Notes: generated by a model from the letters alone, not told the origin. A stretch of DNA of 64,000 bases from Cedecea neteri NBRC 105707 = ATCC 33855 (GCF_001571265.1 NZ_BCTL01000030.1:1-64000); one strand, 5' to 3'. Numbered from the stretch's first letter, positions 1 through 9,691 are shown. Translations and numbers: made by a program.

Positions 1-19
1 GCCAATTAAAGCTTTCCTC

Positions 20-277
20 TTATTTGAAGCCGACTCCGATCAGTGCAGAAATGATTCCCCCCCCACAGATCATTTCATTTTCGTTAATCGCAACAAACAC
101 CGGCAGGCCAAACCCTGTCTGCTCTATCTGCTCCATGATGCCGCTGTACAGATCGGGCACGGACAGCACGGCGGCGGCCACGTCGATGAAATCGGTGGTC
201 AATAAATTGGTGATTTCTCTCTCGGTAGCAAAGCAGTCAGGGCAATTACGGTTGAGTGCGATTTTTAAAGATTGCAT
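20..277 (-). pseudogene. speF: truncated ornithine decarboxylase SpeF (N-terminal fragment)
   Basis: The 85-codon frame begins with a good ribosome site (AAAGG, 9 nt upstream). It reads as the N-terminal wing domain of inducible ornithine decarboxylase: LKIA, CPDCF at about residues 12-16, IDVAAAVLS, then TGFGLPVFVA. Resemblance fades after about residue 65, where the coding strand has a run of eight G. A TAA stop follows at 20-22. SpeF is normally about 730 residues and PLP-dependent, and the whole catalytic part would lie beyond the window edge, so this frame alone cannot be active. The speFL leader 280 nt upstream confirms the locus. After the stop the same frame reads EESFNW, which could align with native SpeF, so a Tyr-to-stop change is possible. 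A small independent protein is the less likely alternative. Confidence 0.7.
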
Positions 278-555
278 AATATAACCTTTATTTCAGATAA
301 AGTTGTTCTGCAACTGCTAAAAAACTCAGCAGCTGTTGGTGGCTGGAAAATGGCATTAGCATGCCGCTGACTTAATAATAATCGTCAGTGGGTCAGACCA
401 TTTTTCTTTGAACAATAAAATCCCGACGGCCCAGCAGCCGCGAATAAAAAGATTTTATTTTGTTGCCGACGAAATTAGACACAGGTTATCTGTCGCCAAA
501 AATTAATCAGGTGACGGAAGTAATAAGGCTAATTCAATGTCGGCTATCTGAAAGG

Positions 556-660
556 TTAGAGAGCGTTAAAGAAGTGGAAGTCGAAACAGCTGCGGTGGGA
601 AACCATCATAATATGCGTTGTGCGCCTGATATGAGGCATAACCCGGTTATTGTTTTCCAT
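556..660 (-). CDS. speFL: SpeFL ornithine-sensing arrest leader peptide
   Basis: This 34-codon gene was found by reading the minus strand; it is too short for ordinary gene finding. It has an AAGGA ribosome site 7-8 nt before ATG. The peptide starts MENNNRVMPHIRRTTHIM and ends FDFHFFNAL, close to E. coli SpeFL (Salmonella orf34), which has the same length and the same HIRRTTHIM and FDFHFFNA blocks. In E. coli the nascent peptide captures ornithine in the ribosome exit tunnel and stalls at its stop codon. That blocks Rho and lets speF be transcribed. The last residue here is Leu where E. coli has Arg. The gene lies 278 nt upstream of the truncated speF, as expected for the leader. Confidence 0.9.
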   Translation of the reverse strand: MENNNRVMPHIRRTTHIMMVSHRSCFDFHFFNAL

Positions 661-907
661 TTGATTTTCCTTTTATGAAAAGGTAGCGCCATTTTATCGG
701 GCAAAAAGCCTTTTACTGTGAGCTTAATCAACAAATTAAAGGTGAAACAGAAATAAAAAATCACTGATTATGCATAACGTAGTGAATACGTTTGCATAAA
801 GAACTATTGGTAGTTTAATTGTTTGTTATATGTTGCTTTTTGAGGGGAGTTGATCTTGTTTCAATAGAGCAGGGAAGGGGGTGCCGCGAGGCACCCGTAG
901 GAAGTAT
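661..907. other. speF-side upstream region
   Basis: This AT-rich, non-coding stretch lies between the speFL leader and the EamA gene, both on the minus strand. It should contain the promoter for speFL-speF; I cannot pick a convincing -35/-10 pair. The only clear structure is the small hairpin at 879-896. Confidence 0.4.
879..896 (-). terminator. hairpin after the EamA gene
   Basis: A perfect 7-bp stem (GGGTGCC / GGCACCC, 4-nt loop) lies just beyond the EamA stop codon. Its T tract on the minus strand is poor, so termination is only plausible. Confidence 0.4.
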
Positions 908-1336
908 TTAGCCTAAAGCCACCATCAGCGCGCCGCAGGTGATAAGCGCCACGCCTATCCCGGCGATCAGCGACACTTTCTCACCAAACAGAATCACCGC
1001 CAGAATCACAGCGAACACCACGCTCAGCTTATCGATAGGGGCGACCTTCGACACTTCACCGCTTTTGATCGCCATAAAATAGAACAGCCAGGACAGCGCC
1101 CCGGCCACGCCGCTTAACAAAATAAACAGCAGCGCTTTTTTATCGGCAAACACCGTACTAACAAGATTCAGTTTTCCCTGAACGACGACCACTCCAACTA
1201 AAAATAACGCCATGACCACGGCACGAACGGCCGTGGCGGTATTGGCATCCAGATGCTGCAAACCAACCTTGCCAAAAATAGCGACCAGCGCTGCCGTGGC
1301 GGCAGACAACAGGGCGTAGACTAACCATGCGCTCAT
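908..1336 (-). CDS. single-domain EamA-family membrane transporter
   Basis: This 142-residue protein is made almost entirely of hydrophobic segments, about five membrane helices with Gly/Ala-rich faces. It matches one EamA (DMT superfamily) repeat: AIFGKVGL early, then LSGVAGALSWLFYFMAI and a final GVALITCGALMV. Half-size EamA proteins of this kind must pair with themselves or a partner to make a full transporter. An upstream ATG at 1360 exists, but the GGAGGAG ribosome site lies inside that extension, 7 nt before the ATG at 1336, so the shorter start is preferred. The gene follows kdpE by only 36 nt in the same direction and may be co-transcribed. Its substrate is unknown. Confidence 0.8.
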   Translation of the reverse strand: MSAWLVYALLSAATAALVAIFGKVGLQHLDANTATAVRAVVMALFLVGVVVVQGKLNLVSTVFADKKALLFILLSGVAGALSWLFYFMAIKSGEVSKVAPIDKLSVVFAVILAVILFGEKVSLIAGIGVALITCGALMVALG

Positions 1337-1372
1337 AAAAGACTCCTCCTGAACCGACAAGAGGTTACTCTT

Positions 1373-2050
1373 TCACAGCATAAAACGGTAGCCGATCCCG
1401 GTTTCGGTGAGCAGATGGCGAGGGCGGGCGGGGTCGCTCTCCAGTTTCTGGCGCAGATGGCCCATATAAATCCGCAGATAATGGCTGTGTTCCACGGCAT
1501 TCGGGCCCCAAACCTGATTCAGGAGCTGGCGCTGTGTCAGGACTTTGCCGTGGTTATTCAGCAGGGTGGCCAGCAGGCGGAACTCAATGGGCGTGAGGTG
1601 AATTTCCTCTTCGCAGCGGGTAATGCGGCGGGAGGCGAGGTCGACCCGGATTTCGGAAAACTGATAAACCGGATCGGGCTGAACGATGCTGGCGTGTCGG
1701 CGCAGGGCAACACGAAGCCTGGCCTGCAGTTCACCGATGCCAAACGGCTTGCTGAGAAAATCATCCGCGCCGGCATCCAGGGCGGCTATCTTCGCCTGTT
1801 CGTCACTCCGGGCTGACAGGACTATGACCGGCGTCTGGCTCCACTGGCGGAAGTCACGAATAAAATCGATGCCGTCGCCGTCCGGCAGGCCAAGATCCAG
1901 AATCACCAGATCCGGCTTGCGGGTGGCGGCTTCAATCAGGCCGCGCTGCAGGGTTTCGGCATCAAACACGCGTAACGATTCATCTTCCAGCGCGGTGCGC
2001 AGAAAGCGGCGGATCTCTTTTTCATCCTCAATTATCAGAACCGTTGTCAC
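1373..2050 (-). CDS. kdpE: KdpE response regulator
   Basis: OmpR/PhoB-type response regulator of 225 residues, the E. coli length. The receiver domain (about 1-120) has the acidic pair E8/D9, the phospho-acceptor D52 in LVILDLGLPDGDG, and the conserved Lys in FLSKPFG. A winged-helix DNA-binding domain follows (about 130-225), ending ETGIGYRF. Phosphorylated by KdpD under K+ limitation or osmotic upshift, it activates kdpFABC. Its start overlaps the kdpD stop by 4 nt (ATGA), indicating translational coupling. A matching operator is visible at 9256-9275. Confidence 0.97.
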   Translation of the reverse strand: MTTVLIIEDEKEIRRFLRTALEDESLRVFDAETLQRGLIEAATRKPDLVILDLGLPDGDGIDFIRDFRQWSQTPVIVLSARSDEQAKIAALDAGADDFLSKPFGIGELQARLRVALRRHASIVQPDPVYQFSEIRVDLASRRITRCEEEIHLTPIEFRLLATLLNNHGKVLTQRQLLNQVWGPNAVEHSHYLRIYMGHLRQKLESDPARPRHLLTETGIGYRFML

Positions 2051-4734
2051 AGCACCTCAATCATTTCAGGGAGTTCGGGGGGAGGCGATAAAGGTAGCAC
2101 AACGTGGAAGCTGGCACCGCCTTCCGGGCGGTTAAGCGCATAAATTGTGCCGCCGTGGACTTCAACAATCGCCCGGCAGATGGCCAGCCCAAGCCCAACG
2201 CCAGGAATAGCTGACTCTTTGTTACCTCGGGCAAATTTATCAAAAATCAGCAGTTCTTTACCAGCGGGAACCCCCGGGCCGCTGTCCCAAACTTCCAGGT
2301 CCAGTTTGTCTGCCGTCGATGTAGCTTTAATGCCAATGTTGGCTTTATAACCGGCATATTTCACCGCATTTTCCAGCAGGTTGATCAGCACGCGTTCAAA
2401 CAGCGGGCCGTCGACTTCAATCAACATCAGCGGGTCAGGCAAATTAAGGGCGATATGGCGGCCGCCGAGGCCCGGCTCAAGCATCTTCAGCGCGCTGCCA
2501 ACCACTTCTTCAAGCGTCAGCCACTCTTTGCGAAGGTTAAAACCGCCAGACTGAATGCGGGCCATATCCAGCAGATTATTCACCAGCCGGGTGGTGTTCA
2601 GCACGTGCTGACGGATTTCGTTGGCCTGCGGGGCATGTTTTGACCCTTCACTGGCGAGATCCAGCGTGAGGATTTCTGCCTGGCCGAACAGCACGGTTAG
2701 CGGTGTGCGCAGATCGTGCGAAAGCGCGGCCAGCAGCGAGTTGCGGATTTGCTCCCGCTCGCTGGAAAGCCTGGCCTGTTCTTCGCTGGCGGTGAGCAGC
2801 AACCTGTCGAGCGCGGTGGCGACCAGCAAGGTAAAGGTTTCCAGCAGGCGCTGTTGCTCGGGGATCATCAACTGGCGCAGATTCTCAGGCTCAACGACCA
2901 GCAGGCCCAGCGTTCTTTCCGTCGTGCTGAGCGGCAGAATACGGTAGGGCACGCCCGGTAGCGTATCCGTCCCGGCACCGGCGGGCTGGCCTTTATCAAA
3001 GCTCCAGCGGGCAATGGCCTCATCCCACTGAGCGGGTTCCCCTTCGGCAGCAATGCGGCTTAGTTTGCCATGATCGTCCGGCAGCAGCAGCAGGCTGCGG
3101 GCCTGGAAGGTATTATTAATAAACTGCACGCTGGTGGCGGCGACGTCCTGCGGCGTGCGGTCATCGGCCAGCGCTTTAGACATCTCATAAAGATGGCGAG
3201 TGCGCTGTTCTCGATAGCGGGCGATGCGTGCCTGATAGCGCACACCGGCGGTCAGATTACCGATCACCAGCCCCACGGTGAGCATCACGCCGAAGGTCAA
3301 CAGATACTGAACATCCGACACGGCGAGCGTGCCTCGCGGCGCAATAAAGAACAGATCGAAGCTGATAACGTTGATGACTGTCGCAAGGACGGACGGCCAG
3401 CGGCCATAAAACAGCGCGACCATCACCACGCCAAGCAGGTAGATCATCACCAGGTTGGCGGCATCAAAGGCCACCAGCCACTGATTGGCGATAAAGGTAA
3501 TAAACGCACAGAGCACCACTGCCACGGCACAGCCGCGCAGTTGAATGCGCCATTTCTCGCTTAACGTTCTGGTGTCCGGCGCTCTGGTCGGGGAGGGGAG
3601 AGGCTTTTCATCCAGCGCAACAATCACCAGATCGAGGTCCGGGGCGCGTTTGGCTAACCGGTCGGCAAAAGAAGTACGGTGCCACCAGCGGCGCGTAGTA
3701 TGGCGGCCAATAATGATTTTGCCGAGATTGTGTTCGCGGGCGTAACGCAATACCGCTTTTTCTTCATTGGGATCGGCAAGCGTGGCGGTCTCAGCCCCCA
3801 GTTCCTGAGCGAGCCGCAGAGCGCTTAAAATTGTCCGTCGCTGATGCTCCGGCAGGCGGTGAAGCTGTGGCGTTTCGACGTAGACGGCGTGCCAGACGCT
3901 GCCGAGCTTGGCGGCCAGGCGCGCGGCGGTGCGAACCAGTTTTTCATTGCCGTTGCTATGGCCGATGCACAGCAGGATGGCGTCGCGCGTGTGCCAGACT
4001 TTCTCCTGACCCTGGTTATCCCGCCAGGCGCGCATTTGATCGTCTACGCGGTCCGCCGTACGTCGCAATGCCAGCTCGCGCAGGGCGATAAGGTTGCCTT
4101 TACGGAAGAAATGCTCGATGGCGCGTTCTGCCTGGCCGGAGATATAAACTTTGCCTTCGTGCAGGCGCTGGCGGAGATCGTCCGGCGGTAGGTCAACCAA
4201 CACAACTTCGTCGGCGGCGTCGAAAATAGGATCGGGGACGGTTTCGCGCACCTGAATCCCGGTTACGCCGCCTACCACGTCATTCAGGCTCTCCAGATGC
4301 TGAACGTTAACGGAGGTGAGGACGTCGATCCCGGCTTCAAGCAGCTCTTCCACGTCCTGCCAGCGTTTGGGGTGACGTGAGCCTGGCGCGTTACTGTGCG
4401 CCAGTTCGTCCATCAATATCAGGGCAGGGTTGCGGGCGAGGGCGGCGTCCAGGTCAAACTCCTGAACCAGACGCCCCCGGTGATGAATACGACGAGGGGG
4501 CTGAATCGTCAGCCCTTTCAAAAGTTCGGCGGTTTCCTGGCGGCCGTGGGTTTCCACCACGCCCACCAGTACATCGAGGCCCTGCGCCCGCAGGCGCTGC
4601 GCCTCCTGAAGCATCGCGTAGGTTTTCCCGACGCCCGCACAGGCGCCGAAGAAGATTTTCAGTTTCCCACGCGGCTGGCGGTTGACTTTCTCCAGCAGCT
4701 TATCGGGGTTGGGGCGCAGCGGCTCCTCGGTCAT
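2047..4734 (-). CDS. kdpD: KdpD potassium sensor histidine kinase
   Basis: Inner-membrane sensor kinase, 895 residues (E. coli 894). The cytoplasmic N-terminal KdpD domain carries a Walker A site, GACAGVGKT (30-38). A universal-stress-like domain follows (about 250-370), then four closely packed membrane helices (about 400-500), a GAF-like segment, the H box SHDLRTPLT (about 670) and an ATPase domain with N, G1 and G2 boxes (NLLENAVKY, DSGPGVP, GVGLGLAI). It phosphorylates or dephosphorylates KdpE in response to K+ and ionic strength. It sits 12 nt after kdpC and overlaps kdpE. No defects are seen. Confidence 0.97.
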   Translation of the reverse strand: MTEEPLRPNPDKLLEKVNRQPRGKLKIFFGACAGVGKTYAMLQEAQRLRAQGLDVLVGVVETHGRQETAELLKGLTIQPPRRIHHRGRLVQEFDLDAALARNPALILMDELAHSNAPGSRHPKRWQDVEELLEAGIDVLTSVNVQHLESLNDVVGGVTGIQVRETVPDPIFDAADEVVLVDLPPDDLRQRLHEGKVYISGQAERAIEHFFRKGNLIALRELALRRTADRVDDQMRAWRDNQGQEKVWHTRDAILLCIGHSNGNEKLVRTAARLAAKLGSVWHAVYVETPQLHRLPEHQRRTILSALRLAQELGAETATLADPNEEKAVLRYAREHNLGKIIIGRHTTRRWWHRTSFADRLAKRAPDLDLVIVALDEKPLPSPTRAPDTRTLSEKWRIQLRGCAVAVVLCAFITFIANQWLVAFDAANLVMIYLLGVVMVALFYGRWPSVLATVINVISFDLFFIAPRGTLAVSDVQYLLTFGVMLTVGLVIGNLTAGVRYQARIARYREQRTRHLYEMSKALADDRTPQDVAATSVQFINNTFQARSLLLLPDDHGKLSRIAAEGEPAQWDEAIARWSFDKGQPAGAGTDTLPGVPYRILPLSTTERTLGLLVVEPENLRQLMIPEQQRLLETFTLLVATALDRLLLTASEEQARLSSEREQIRNSLLAALSHDLRTPLTVLFGQAEILTLDLASEGSKHAPQANEIRQHVLNTTRLVNNLLDMARIQSGGFNLRKEWLTLEEVVGSALKMLEPGLGGRHIALNLPDPLMLIEVDGPLFERVLINLLENAVKYAGYKANIGIKATSTADKLDLEVWDSGPGVPAGKELLIFDKFARGNKESAIPGVGLGLAICRAIVEVHGGTIYALNRPEGGASFHVVLPLSPPPELPEMIEVL

Positions 4735-4746
4735 AACGCGTCCTTT

Positions 4747-5322
4747 TTACTTCGCCTGGAGATGGTCCAGCGCCAGGTTCAGCTTAACGATATTCACTAC
4801 CGGCATGCCGATAAAATTCACCAGCGGCGTCGTTGTGTTTTCAGCCACCAGACGAGCGATTTGCTCAACCGGCAGGTTTCTGGCTTTAGCCACCCGTGGG
4901 ATTTGCCACGCGGTAGCCTCAGGAGAAAGCTGCCCGTCCAGGCCGCTGGCGGAGGTGGTGACTAAATCAACGGGAACCGCTGGATTAGCCTCCGGGTTAG
5001 CCGCACGCAGCGCGCTAATGCGAGCCTTAACCTCTTTGTCCAGCTCCGGGTTGCTGGCCGCAAGGTTGCTGCCGCCGGATGCCATTGGATTATAGGGGCT
5101 ATCTGAGGTGGCAGAAGGGCGGCCCTGGAAATATTTTGCGTTAGTAAAGTCCTGACCAATCAGCTCTGAACCGCGAACCTTACCTTCTTCAACGATCAAC
5201 GAGCCGTTGGCCTGGGCCGGGAACCACCATTGCCCCAGCAGCGTGGCGACGAGGGGATAAACCCCTCCGGTAATCAGCGTCAGGATAATCAGCAGTAATA
5301 AAGCGGGGCGTAACGTAGCCAT
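4747..5322 (-). CDS. kdpC: KdpC potassium-transporting ATPase subunit
   Basis: 191 residues (E. coli 190). One N-terminal membrane helix (about 8-30) anchors a periplasmic domain with the family blocks [15 protein letters not shown] and [14 protein letters not shown]. KdpC is a single-span partner of KdpA in the KdpFABC pump and is needed for assembly and high-affinity K+ uptake. It lies 12 nt behind kdpB and 12 nt ahead of kdpD, inside one operon. Confidence 0.97.
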   Translation of the reverse strand: MATLRPALLLLIILTLITGGVYPLVATLLGQWWFPAQANGSLIVEEGKVRGSELIGQDFTNAKYFQGRPSATSDSPYNPMASGGSNLAASNPELDKEVKARISALRAANPEANPAVPVDLVTTSASGLDGQLSPEATAWQIPRVAKARNLPVEQIARLVAENTTTPLVNFIGMPVVNIVKLNLALDHLQAK

Positions 5323-5334
5323 GTTCTTTTCCTC

Positions 5335-7383
5335 TTAGACCAGACCGAGCACGGTCAGGATCACGTCAATCACTTTGATACCAATAAACGGCACGATGAT
5401 ACCGCCCAGGCCATAGATCCACAGGTTACGGCGCAGCATCGCGGCAGCACTCAGCGGCTTGTAGCTAATGCCTTTTAACGCCAGCGGGATCAGGCAGATG
5501 ATGATCAGCGCGTTAAAAATGACCGCACTCAGAATGGCCGAAGCAGGGGAGTGCAGGTGCATCACGTTCAGCGCGTTGAGCTGCGGATAAGTCACCGCAA
5601 ACGCCGCCGGAATAATGGCGAAGTATTTCGCCACGTCGTTAGCGATACTGAAGGTGGTCAGCGACCCGCGCGTCATCAGCATTTGCTTCCCGATGTGGAC
5701 CACTTCAATCAGCTTGGTTGGGTTAGAGTCCAGGTCAACCATGTTACCGGCTTCTTTCGCCGCCTGAGTCCCCGAGTTCATTGCTACCGCTACGTCTGCC
5801 TGCGCCAGGGCAGGGGCGTCGTTGGTGCCGTCGCCCGTCATTGCCACCAGGCGGCCTTCGGCCTGATACTGGCGAATCAGCGCCAGCTTGGCTTCCGGCG
5901 TGGCTTCGGAAAGGAAGTCATCGACCCCCGCTTCGGCGGCAATCGCCGCGGCGGTCAGGCGGTTATCCCCGGTGATCATCACCGTTTTGATGCCCATCTG
6001 GCGCAGCTGCGCGAAACGCTCTTTGATGCCGCCTTTAACGATGTCTTTCAGCGCAATCACGCCCAGAACGTTAGCCCCTTCGGCAACCACCAGCGGCGTA
6101 CCGCCCTGGCGAGCCACGCCTTCAACCAGCGTGTCGACCTGGGCCGGGAAGTGGCCGTTGTTCACTTCTACATGGCGGCGGATGGCATCCACAGAACCTT
6201 TGCGGATCATGCGATCCTGAATGTTGATGCCGCTCATACGGGTTTGTGCGGTAAACGGCACAAATGTCGCCTGCAGGTTTTGCACGTCGCGTTCGCGCAG
6301 GTTAAAGCGCTGTTTTGCCAGCACTACAATGCTGCGGCCTTCCGGGGTTTCATCCGCCAGCGAGGCCAGCTGCGCGGCATCGGCCAGCTCTTTTTCATCC
6401 ACGCCAGGGGCAGGGAGGAACGCAGAAGCCTGGCGGTTACCGAGCGTGATGGTACCGGTTTTGTCCAGCAGCAGGACGTCGATGTCGCCTGCGGCTTCTA
6501 CTGCACGGCCGCTGGTGGCAATAACGTTCGCGCCCAGCATGCGGCTCATCCCGGCTACGCCGATGGCGGAAAGCAGGCCGCCGATGGTGGTTGGGATCAG
6601 GCAGACCAGCAGGGCCACCAGCACGGTGACGCTTGCCGCCTGGCCGCCATAGGCAGAGAACGGCCACAGGGTAGCGGTCGCCAGCAGCAGCACGATGGTC
6701 AGCGCTACCAGCAGGATAGTCAGGGCGATTTCGTTCGGCGTTTTACGACGCTGGGCGCTTTCCACCATGGCAATCATGCGGTCGAGGAAGGTTTCCCCAG
6801 GGTTTACGCTGCACTGGATGACCAGCCAGTCGGACAGAATGCGCGTCCCGCCGGTTACCGAGGCAAAGTCGCCGCCGGATTCACGGATAACCGGGGCTGA
6901 TTCCCCGGTGATGGCGCTTTCATCCACCGACGCGCCACCTTCAAGGACTTCGCCATCGCAAGGGATGATGTCCCCGGCTTCCACCAGCACGATGTCACCT
7001 TTACGCAGGTCGGCTGCCGGAACATGGTCAACCTGGGCATCGTGCTGCGGGCTGCGCAGTTTGCGCGCCCAACTGGTTTTTTTCACCCCTTTCAGACTGT
7101 TTGCCTGGGCCTTGCTGCGGCCTTCTGCCAGCGCCTCAGCAAAGTTGGCGAACAGTACGGTAAACCACAGCCACAGGCTGATGGCGAGCGTGAAGAGGGC
7201 ATCCCCCTGCTGTAAGCCGGTGAACATCGCTATCCCGAGTAGGGTAGTGATAATGCTCCCCACCCAGACGATAAACATCACCGGGTTGCGCCACTGCACC
7301 TGCGGGGCGAGCTTTTTAAAAGAATCAATTAGCGCCTGACGGATCAGACCAGGTTCAAACAGCGCCTGTTGCTTGCGACTCAT
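5335..7383 (-). CDS. kdpB: KdpB P-type ATPase catalytic subunit
   Basis: 682 residues from the ATG at 7383, exactly the E. coli length and start (MSRKQ). A longer in-frame extension upstream has no family match. The P-type ATPase signature [10 protein letters not shown] (Asp about 307) is present, with the actuator motif [16 protein letters not shown] and the usual seven membrane spans. KdpB hydrolyses ATP and couples it to K+ movement through KdpA. A GAGG ribosome site precedes the chosen ATG. It lies 13 nt after kdpA. Confidence 0.97.
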   Translation of the reverse strand: MSRKQQALFEPGLIRQALIDSFKKLAPQVQWRNPVMFIVWVGSIITTLLGIAMFTGLQQGDALFTLAISLWLWFTVLFANFAEALAEGRSKAQANSLKGVKKTSWARKLRSPQHDAQVDHVPAADLRKGDIVLVEAGDIIPCDGEVLEGGASVDESAITGESAPVIRESGGDFASVTGGTRILSDWLVIQCSVNPGETFLDRMIAMVESAQRRKTPNEIALTILLVALTIVLLLATATLWPFSAYGGQAASVTVLVALLVCLIPTTIGGLLSAIGVAGMSRMLGANVIATSGRAVEAAGDIDVLLLDKTGTITLGNRQASAFLPAPGVDEKELADAAQLASLADETPEGRSIVVLAKQRFNLRERDVQNLQATFVPFTAQTRMSGINIQDRMIRKGSVDAIRRHVEVNNGHFPAQVDTLVEGVARQGGTPLVVAEGANVLGVIALKDIVKGGIKERFAQLRQMGIKTVMITGDNRLTAAAIAAEAGVDDFLSEATPEAKLALIRQYQAEGRLVAMTGDGTNDAPALAQADVAVAMNSGTQAAKEAGNMVDLDSNPTKLIEVVHIGKQMLMTRGSLTTFSIANDVAKYFAIIPAAFAVTYPQLNALNVMHLHSPASAILSAVIFNALIIICLIPLALKGISYKPLSAAAMLRRNLWIYGLGGIIVPFIGIKVIDVILTVLGLV

Positions 7384-7396
7384 GGAAGCCTCGTAA

Positions 7397-9082
7397 TCAG
7401 AAATTAACCAGAGAAAGGTGTTCCGCAACCGGGCCTAAAGCGAGGGCGGGGATAAAGGTCAGGGCGCCAACCAGCAGCACTGTCCCAATCAGTAAACCGA
7501 TAAACAGCGGGCCATGCGTTGGTAATGTACCAATGCTGACGGCCTGGGATTTTTTCGCGGCCAGGGAGCCGGCAATCGCCATCACCGGGATAATCACCCC
7601 GAAGCGCCCAATCCACATGCACACGGCCAGCAGCATGTTCCAGAACGGCGTGTTGGTGCTCAGCCCTGCAAATGCGCTGCCGTTGTTGTTTGCGGCGGAA
7701 GACACCGCATACAGCACTTCGCTGAAGCCGTGAATCCCTGGGTTTGCCATTCCGCTGCGGCCAGCTTCCGTCATCATCGCCAGCGCGGTGCCAAGCAGCA
7801 CCAGAGCCGGGGTGATAAGAATAGCCAGCGAGGTCATCTTCATTTCCGGCACGTCGATTTTCTTACCCAGGTATTCCGGAGTGCGTCCAATCATCAGGCC
7901 GGCGATAAATACGGCCAGCAGCACGAACAGCAGCATGCCGTACAGGCCAGCGCCTACGCCGCCGAAGACCACTTCGCCAATCTGCATCAGCCACATTGGC
8001 ACCATACCGCCCAACGCCGTGAAGGAGTCATGCATGGCGTTGACCGCCCCGCAGGATGCGGCGGTAGTAATGACCGCAAACAGGCTGCTGTTCAGAATGC
8101 CGAAGCGGCTCTCTTTGCCTTCCATGTTGATGCTGCTGTTCGCGCCCAACTGCATAAAGTGCGGGTTGCCCTGCAGTTCGGCCCACATCACCACCACTAC
8201 GCAGACCACGAAGATGATGGTCATCGCCCAAAGCAGCGCGCGCCCCTGACGACGGTCACCAACGGCTTCACCAAAGGCAAAGCAGAGTGCGGCCGGAATC
8301 AGGAAGATGGAAACCATCTGCACGAAGTTGCTCAGCGCCGTAGGGTTCTCAAATGGGTGAGAGGAGTTGGCGTTGAAGAAGCCCCCACCGTTGGTGCCCA
8401 GCATTTTAATGGCTTCCTGAGAAGCGACTGGCCCCATTGGCAGCAGATGCTGAACGCCTTCAAGGGTGGTGTAAGGCTGGTAAGCAGAGAAGTTCTGCAG
8501 CGAGCCCTGGCTGATAAAGAACAGCGCCATCACCAGCGAGATCGGCAGCAGGATATACAGCGTAACACGGGTTAAATCGACCCATGCGTTGCCCAGCGTG
8601 CTGGTGGAATGGCGAGAGAAACCGCGGATCAGCGCAAAGACCACGGCAATACCGGTTGCGGCGGAAACGAAGTTTTGTACCGTCAGGCCCACCATCTGGC
8701 TGAAGTAGCTCAGCGTGGTTTCGCCGCCGTAGGACTGCCAGTTAGTGTTGGAGACAAAACTAACGGCAGTGTTCAGCGCCAGGTGCCAGGAGAGGCCAGG
8801 CAGATGCTGAGGGTTAAGTGGCAAACTGTCCTGGAACAGCAGCATCGCAAACAGCAGGATCAGCCCGAAAACGTTAAACGCCAGAATCGCCATCAGATAG
8901 CGTTTCCAGCTCATTTCTTCGCCTTTGCTGCCCATCATCGACCACATAAACGGCTCAATGCGGCCCACGATCGGCAGCGGTTCACCGTCGATCAGTCGTG
9001 CCAGCACGGCTCCCAGCGGTTTCGCAAGGGCAAAGAGCACCAGCAGGAAGCTGGCGATCAGTAAAAATCCGGACGCAGCCAT
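7397..9082 (-). CDS. kdpA: KdpA potassium-binding translocating subunit
   Basis: 561 residues (E. coli 557) with about ten membrane helices. The K+ selectivity loops of the superfamily of K+ transporters are visible, including [19 protein letters not shown] and [10 protein letters not shown]. KdpA forms the K+ channel-like path of KdpFABC. Its ATG overlaps the kdpF stop codon (TAATG), so the two are translationally coupled. Confidence 0.97.
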   Translation of the reverse strand: MAASGFLLIASFLLVLFALAKPLGAVLARLIDGEPLPIVGRIEPFMWSMMGSKGEEMSWKRYLMAILAFNVFGLILLFAMLLFQDSLPLNPQHLPGLSWHLALNTAVSFVSNTNWQSYGGETTLSYFSQMVGLTVQNFVSAATGIAVVFALIRGFSRHSTSTLGNAWVDLTRVTLYILLPISLVMALFFISQGSLQNFSAYQPYTTLEGVQHLLPMGPVASQEAIKMLGTNGGGFFNANSSHPFENPTALSNFVQMVSIFLIPAALCFAFGEAVGDRRQGRALLWAMTIIFVVCVVVVMWAELQGNPHFMQLGANSSINMEGKESRFGILNSSLFAVITTAASCGAVNAMHDSFTALGGMVPMWLMQIGEVVFGGVGAGLYGMLLFVLLAVFIAGLMIGRTPEYLGKKIDVPEMKMTSLAILITPALVLLGTALAMMTEAGRSGMANPGIHGFSEVLYAVSSAANNNGSAFAGLSTNTPFWNMLLAVCMWIGRFGVIIPVMAIAGSLAAKKSQAVSIGTLPTHGPLFIGLLIGTVLLVGALTFIPALALGPVAEHLSLVNF

Positions 9083-9171
9083 TAAAACGCCTCCGCTTTA
9101 ATCAGGGCATAAACCAGGTAACCCAACAGCAAGAAGACCAGCACGATGCCGGTTATGACGCCTGCACTCAC
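9082..9171 (-). CDS. kdpF: KdpF small membrane subunit
   Basis: A 29-codon gene starting with GTG, preceded by AGGTGG. It encodes one hydrophobic helix ending [12 protein letters not shown], nearly identical to E. coli KdpF. KdpF stabilises the KdpABC complex in the inner membrane. The stop codon overlaps the kdpA start. The gene is too short for routine detection but is certain from position and sequence. Confidence 0.95.
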   Translation of the reverse strand: MSAGVITGIVLVFLLLGYLVYALIKAEAF

Positions 9172-9255
9172 AATCCACCTCCAAAGGTGCGTTAAGCATT
9201 TCGCGGCAGAATAGGATTTCGGGTGAAAAGATGTCGTAAAAGTCCGGGGGCGGGG

Positions 9256-9275
9256 TGTAAAAAAAGTATAAAAAT
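9256..9275 (-). promoter_or_regulatory. KdpE operator
   Basis: On the minus strand this reads ATTTTTATACTTTTTTTACA, followed by CCCCGCCCC. I recall essentially the same T-rich block as the KdpE-binding site upstream of E. coli kdpFABC. It lies about 85 nt upstream of the kdpF GTG. Confidence 0.8.
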
Positions 9276-9284
9276 GGCAAAAGC

Positions 9285-9300
9285 CATTAGTTAACTAATG
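9285..9300. repeat. perfect 16-bp palindrome
   Basis: CATTAGTTAACTAATG is fully self-complementary. It sits between the KdpE operator and the ybfA leader, a position that suits a dimeric regulator; the regulator is unknown. Confidence 0.6.
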
Positions 9301-9371
9301 ATTAGTATTTATTTAACCATTCTGTAACTTAATTACAGGTAGAAAGATAAGCAGCGCACAAAAAAGTGCAA

Positions 9372-9430
9372 TTATCTGGTCGGAGGAGTAGTAAACTTTC
9401 AAACAATGAGATAGTATTTTGACCAGATAA
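9372..9430 (+). repeat. 10-bp inverted repeat before ybfA
   Basis: TTATCTGGTC (9372-9381) and GACCAGATAA (9421-9430) are perfect reverse complements 39 nt apart. They lie in the probable ybfA promoter or 5' leader. They could be paired operator half-sites or a long-range RNA stem. Confidence 0.55.
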
Positions 9431-9484
9431 CAAGTTTCGATTTTCCGACATGCGGTGTCGGTCACATATTATGAGGAGAAGCCT

Positions 9485-9691
9485 ATGTCTTTATACAAAG
9501 AATACCCTGCGCATCAGGTCATCCTGCGTCGCACTTTCGCCGTAGCTGCCGGCGTGCTTGCCCTGCCGGTGATGCTGTTCTGGAAAGATCGCTCGCGTTT
9601 TTACAGTTACCTGCACCGCGTGTGGTCAAAAACCAGCGATAAGCCCGTGTGGATGGCACAATCCGAAGCTGGCGCCTTCGACTTTTACTAA
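9485..9691 (+). CDS. ybfA: YbfA inner-membrane protein
   Basis: 68 residues from the ATG at 9485, which has TGAGGAGA ahead of it. The in-frame ATG at 9455 gives a tail absent from E. coli YbfA. The protein has one central hydrophobic span ([17 protein letters not shown]) and a conserved C-terminal part ([20 protein letters not shown]). Its function is not established. In E. coli it also stands divergent to kdp. Confidence 0.9.
   Translation: MSLYKEYPAHQVILRRTFAVAAGVLALPVMLFWKDRSRFYSYLHRVWSKTSDKPVWMAQSEAGAFDFY

Larger units (their letters stand above)
9172..9484. other. kdpF-ybfA divergent regulatory region
   Basis: This 313-nt AT-rich region drives kdpFABCDE to the left and ybfA to the right. 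It holds the KdpE operator (9256-9275), a perfect 16-bp palindrome (9285-9300) and a perfect 10-bp inverted repeat with a 39-nt spacer (9372-9381 and 9421-9430). No further gene is seen. Confidence 0.7.

Noticed and set aside
460-678. 72-codon plus-strand frame over the speFL leader
   Set aside because: The minus strand carries the conserved SpeFL peptide; this is its opposite-strand shadow.
5551-6900. 449-codon open frame on the plus strand inside kdpB
   Set aside because: It is a mirror of the kdpB codon bias: no ribosome site, Arg/His/Gln-rich, no family resemblance.
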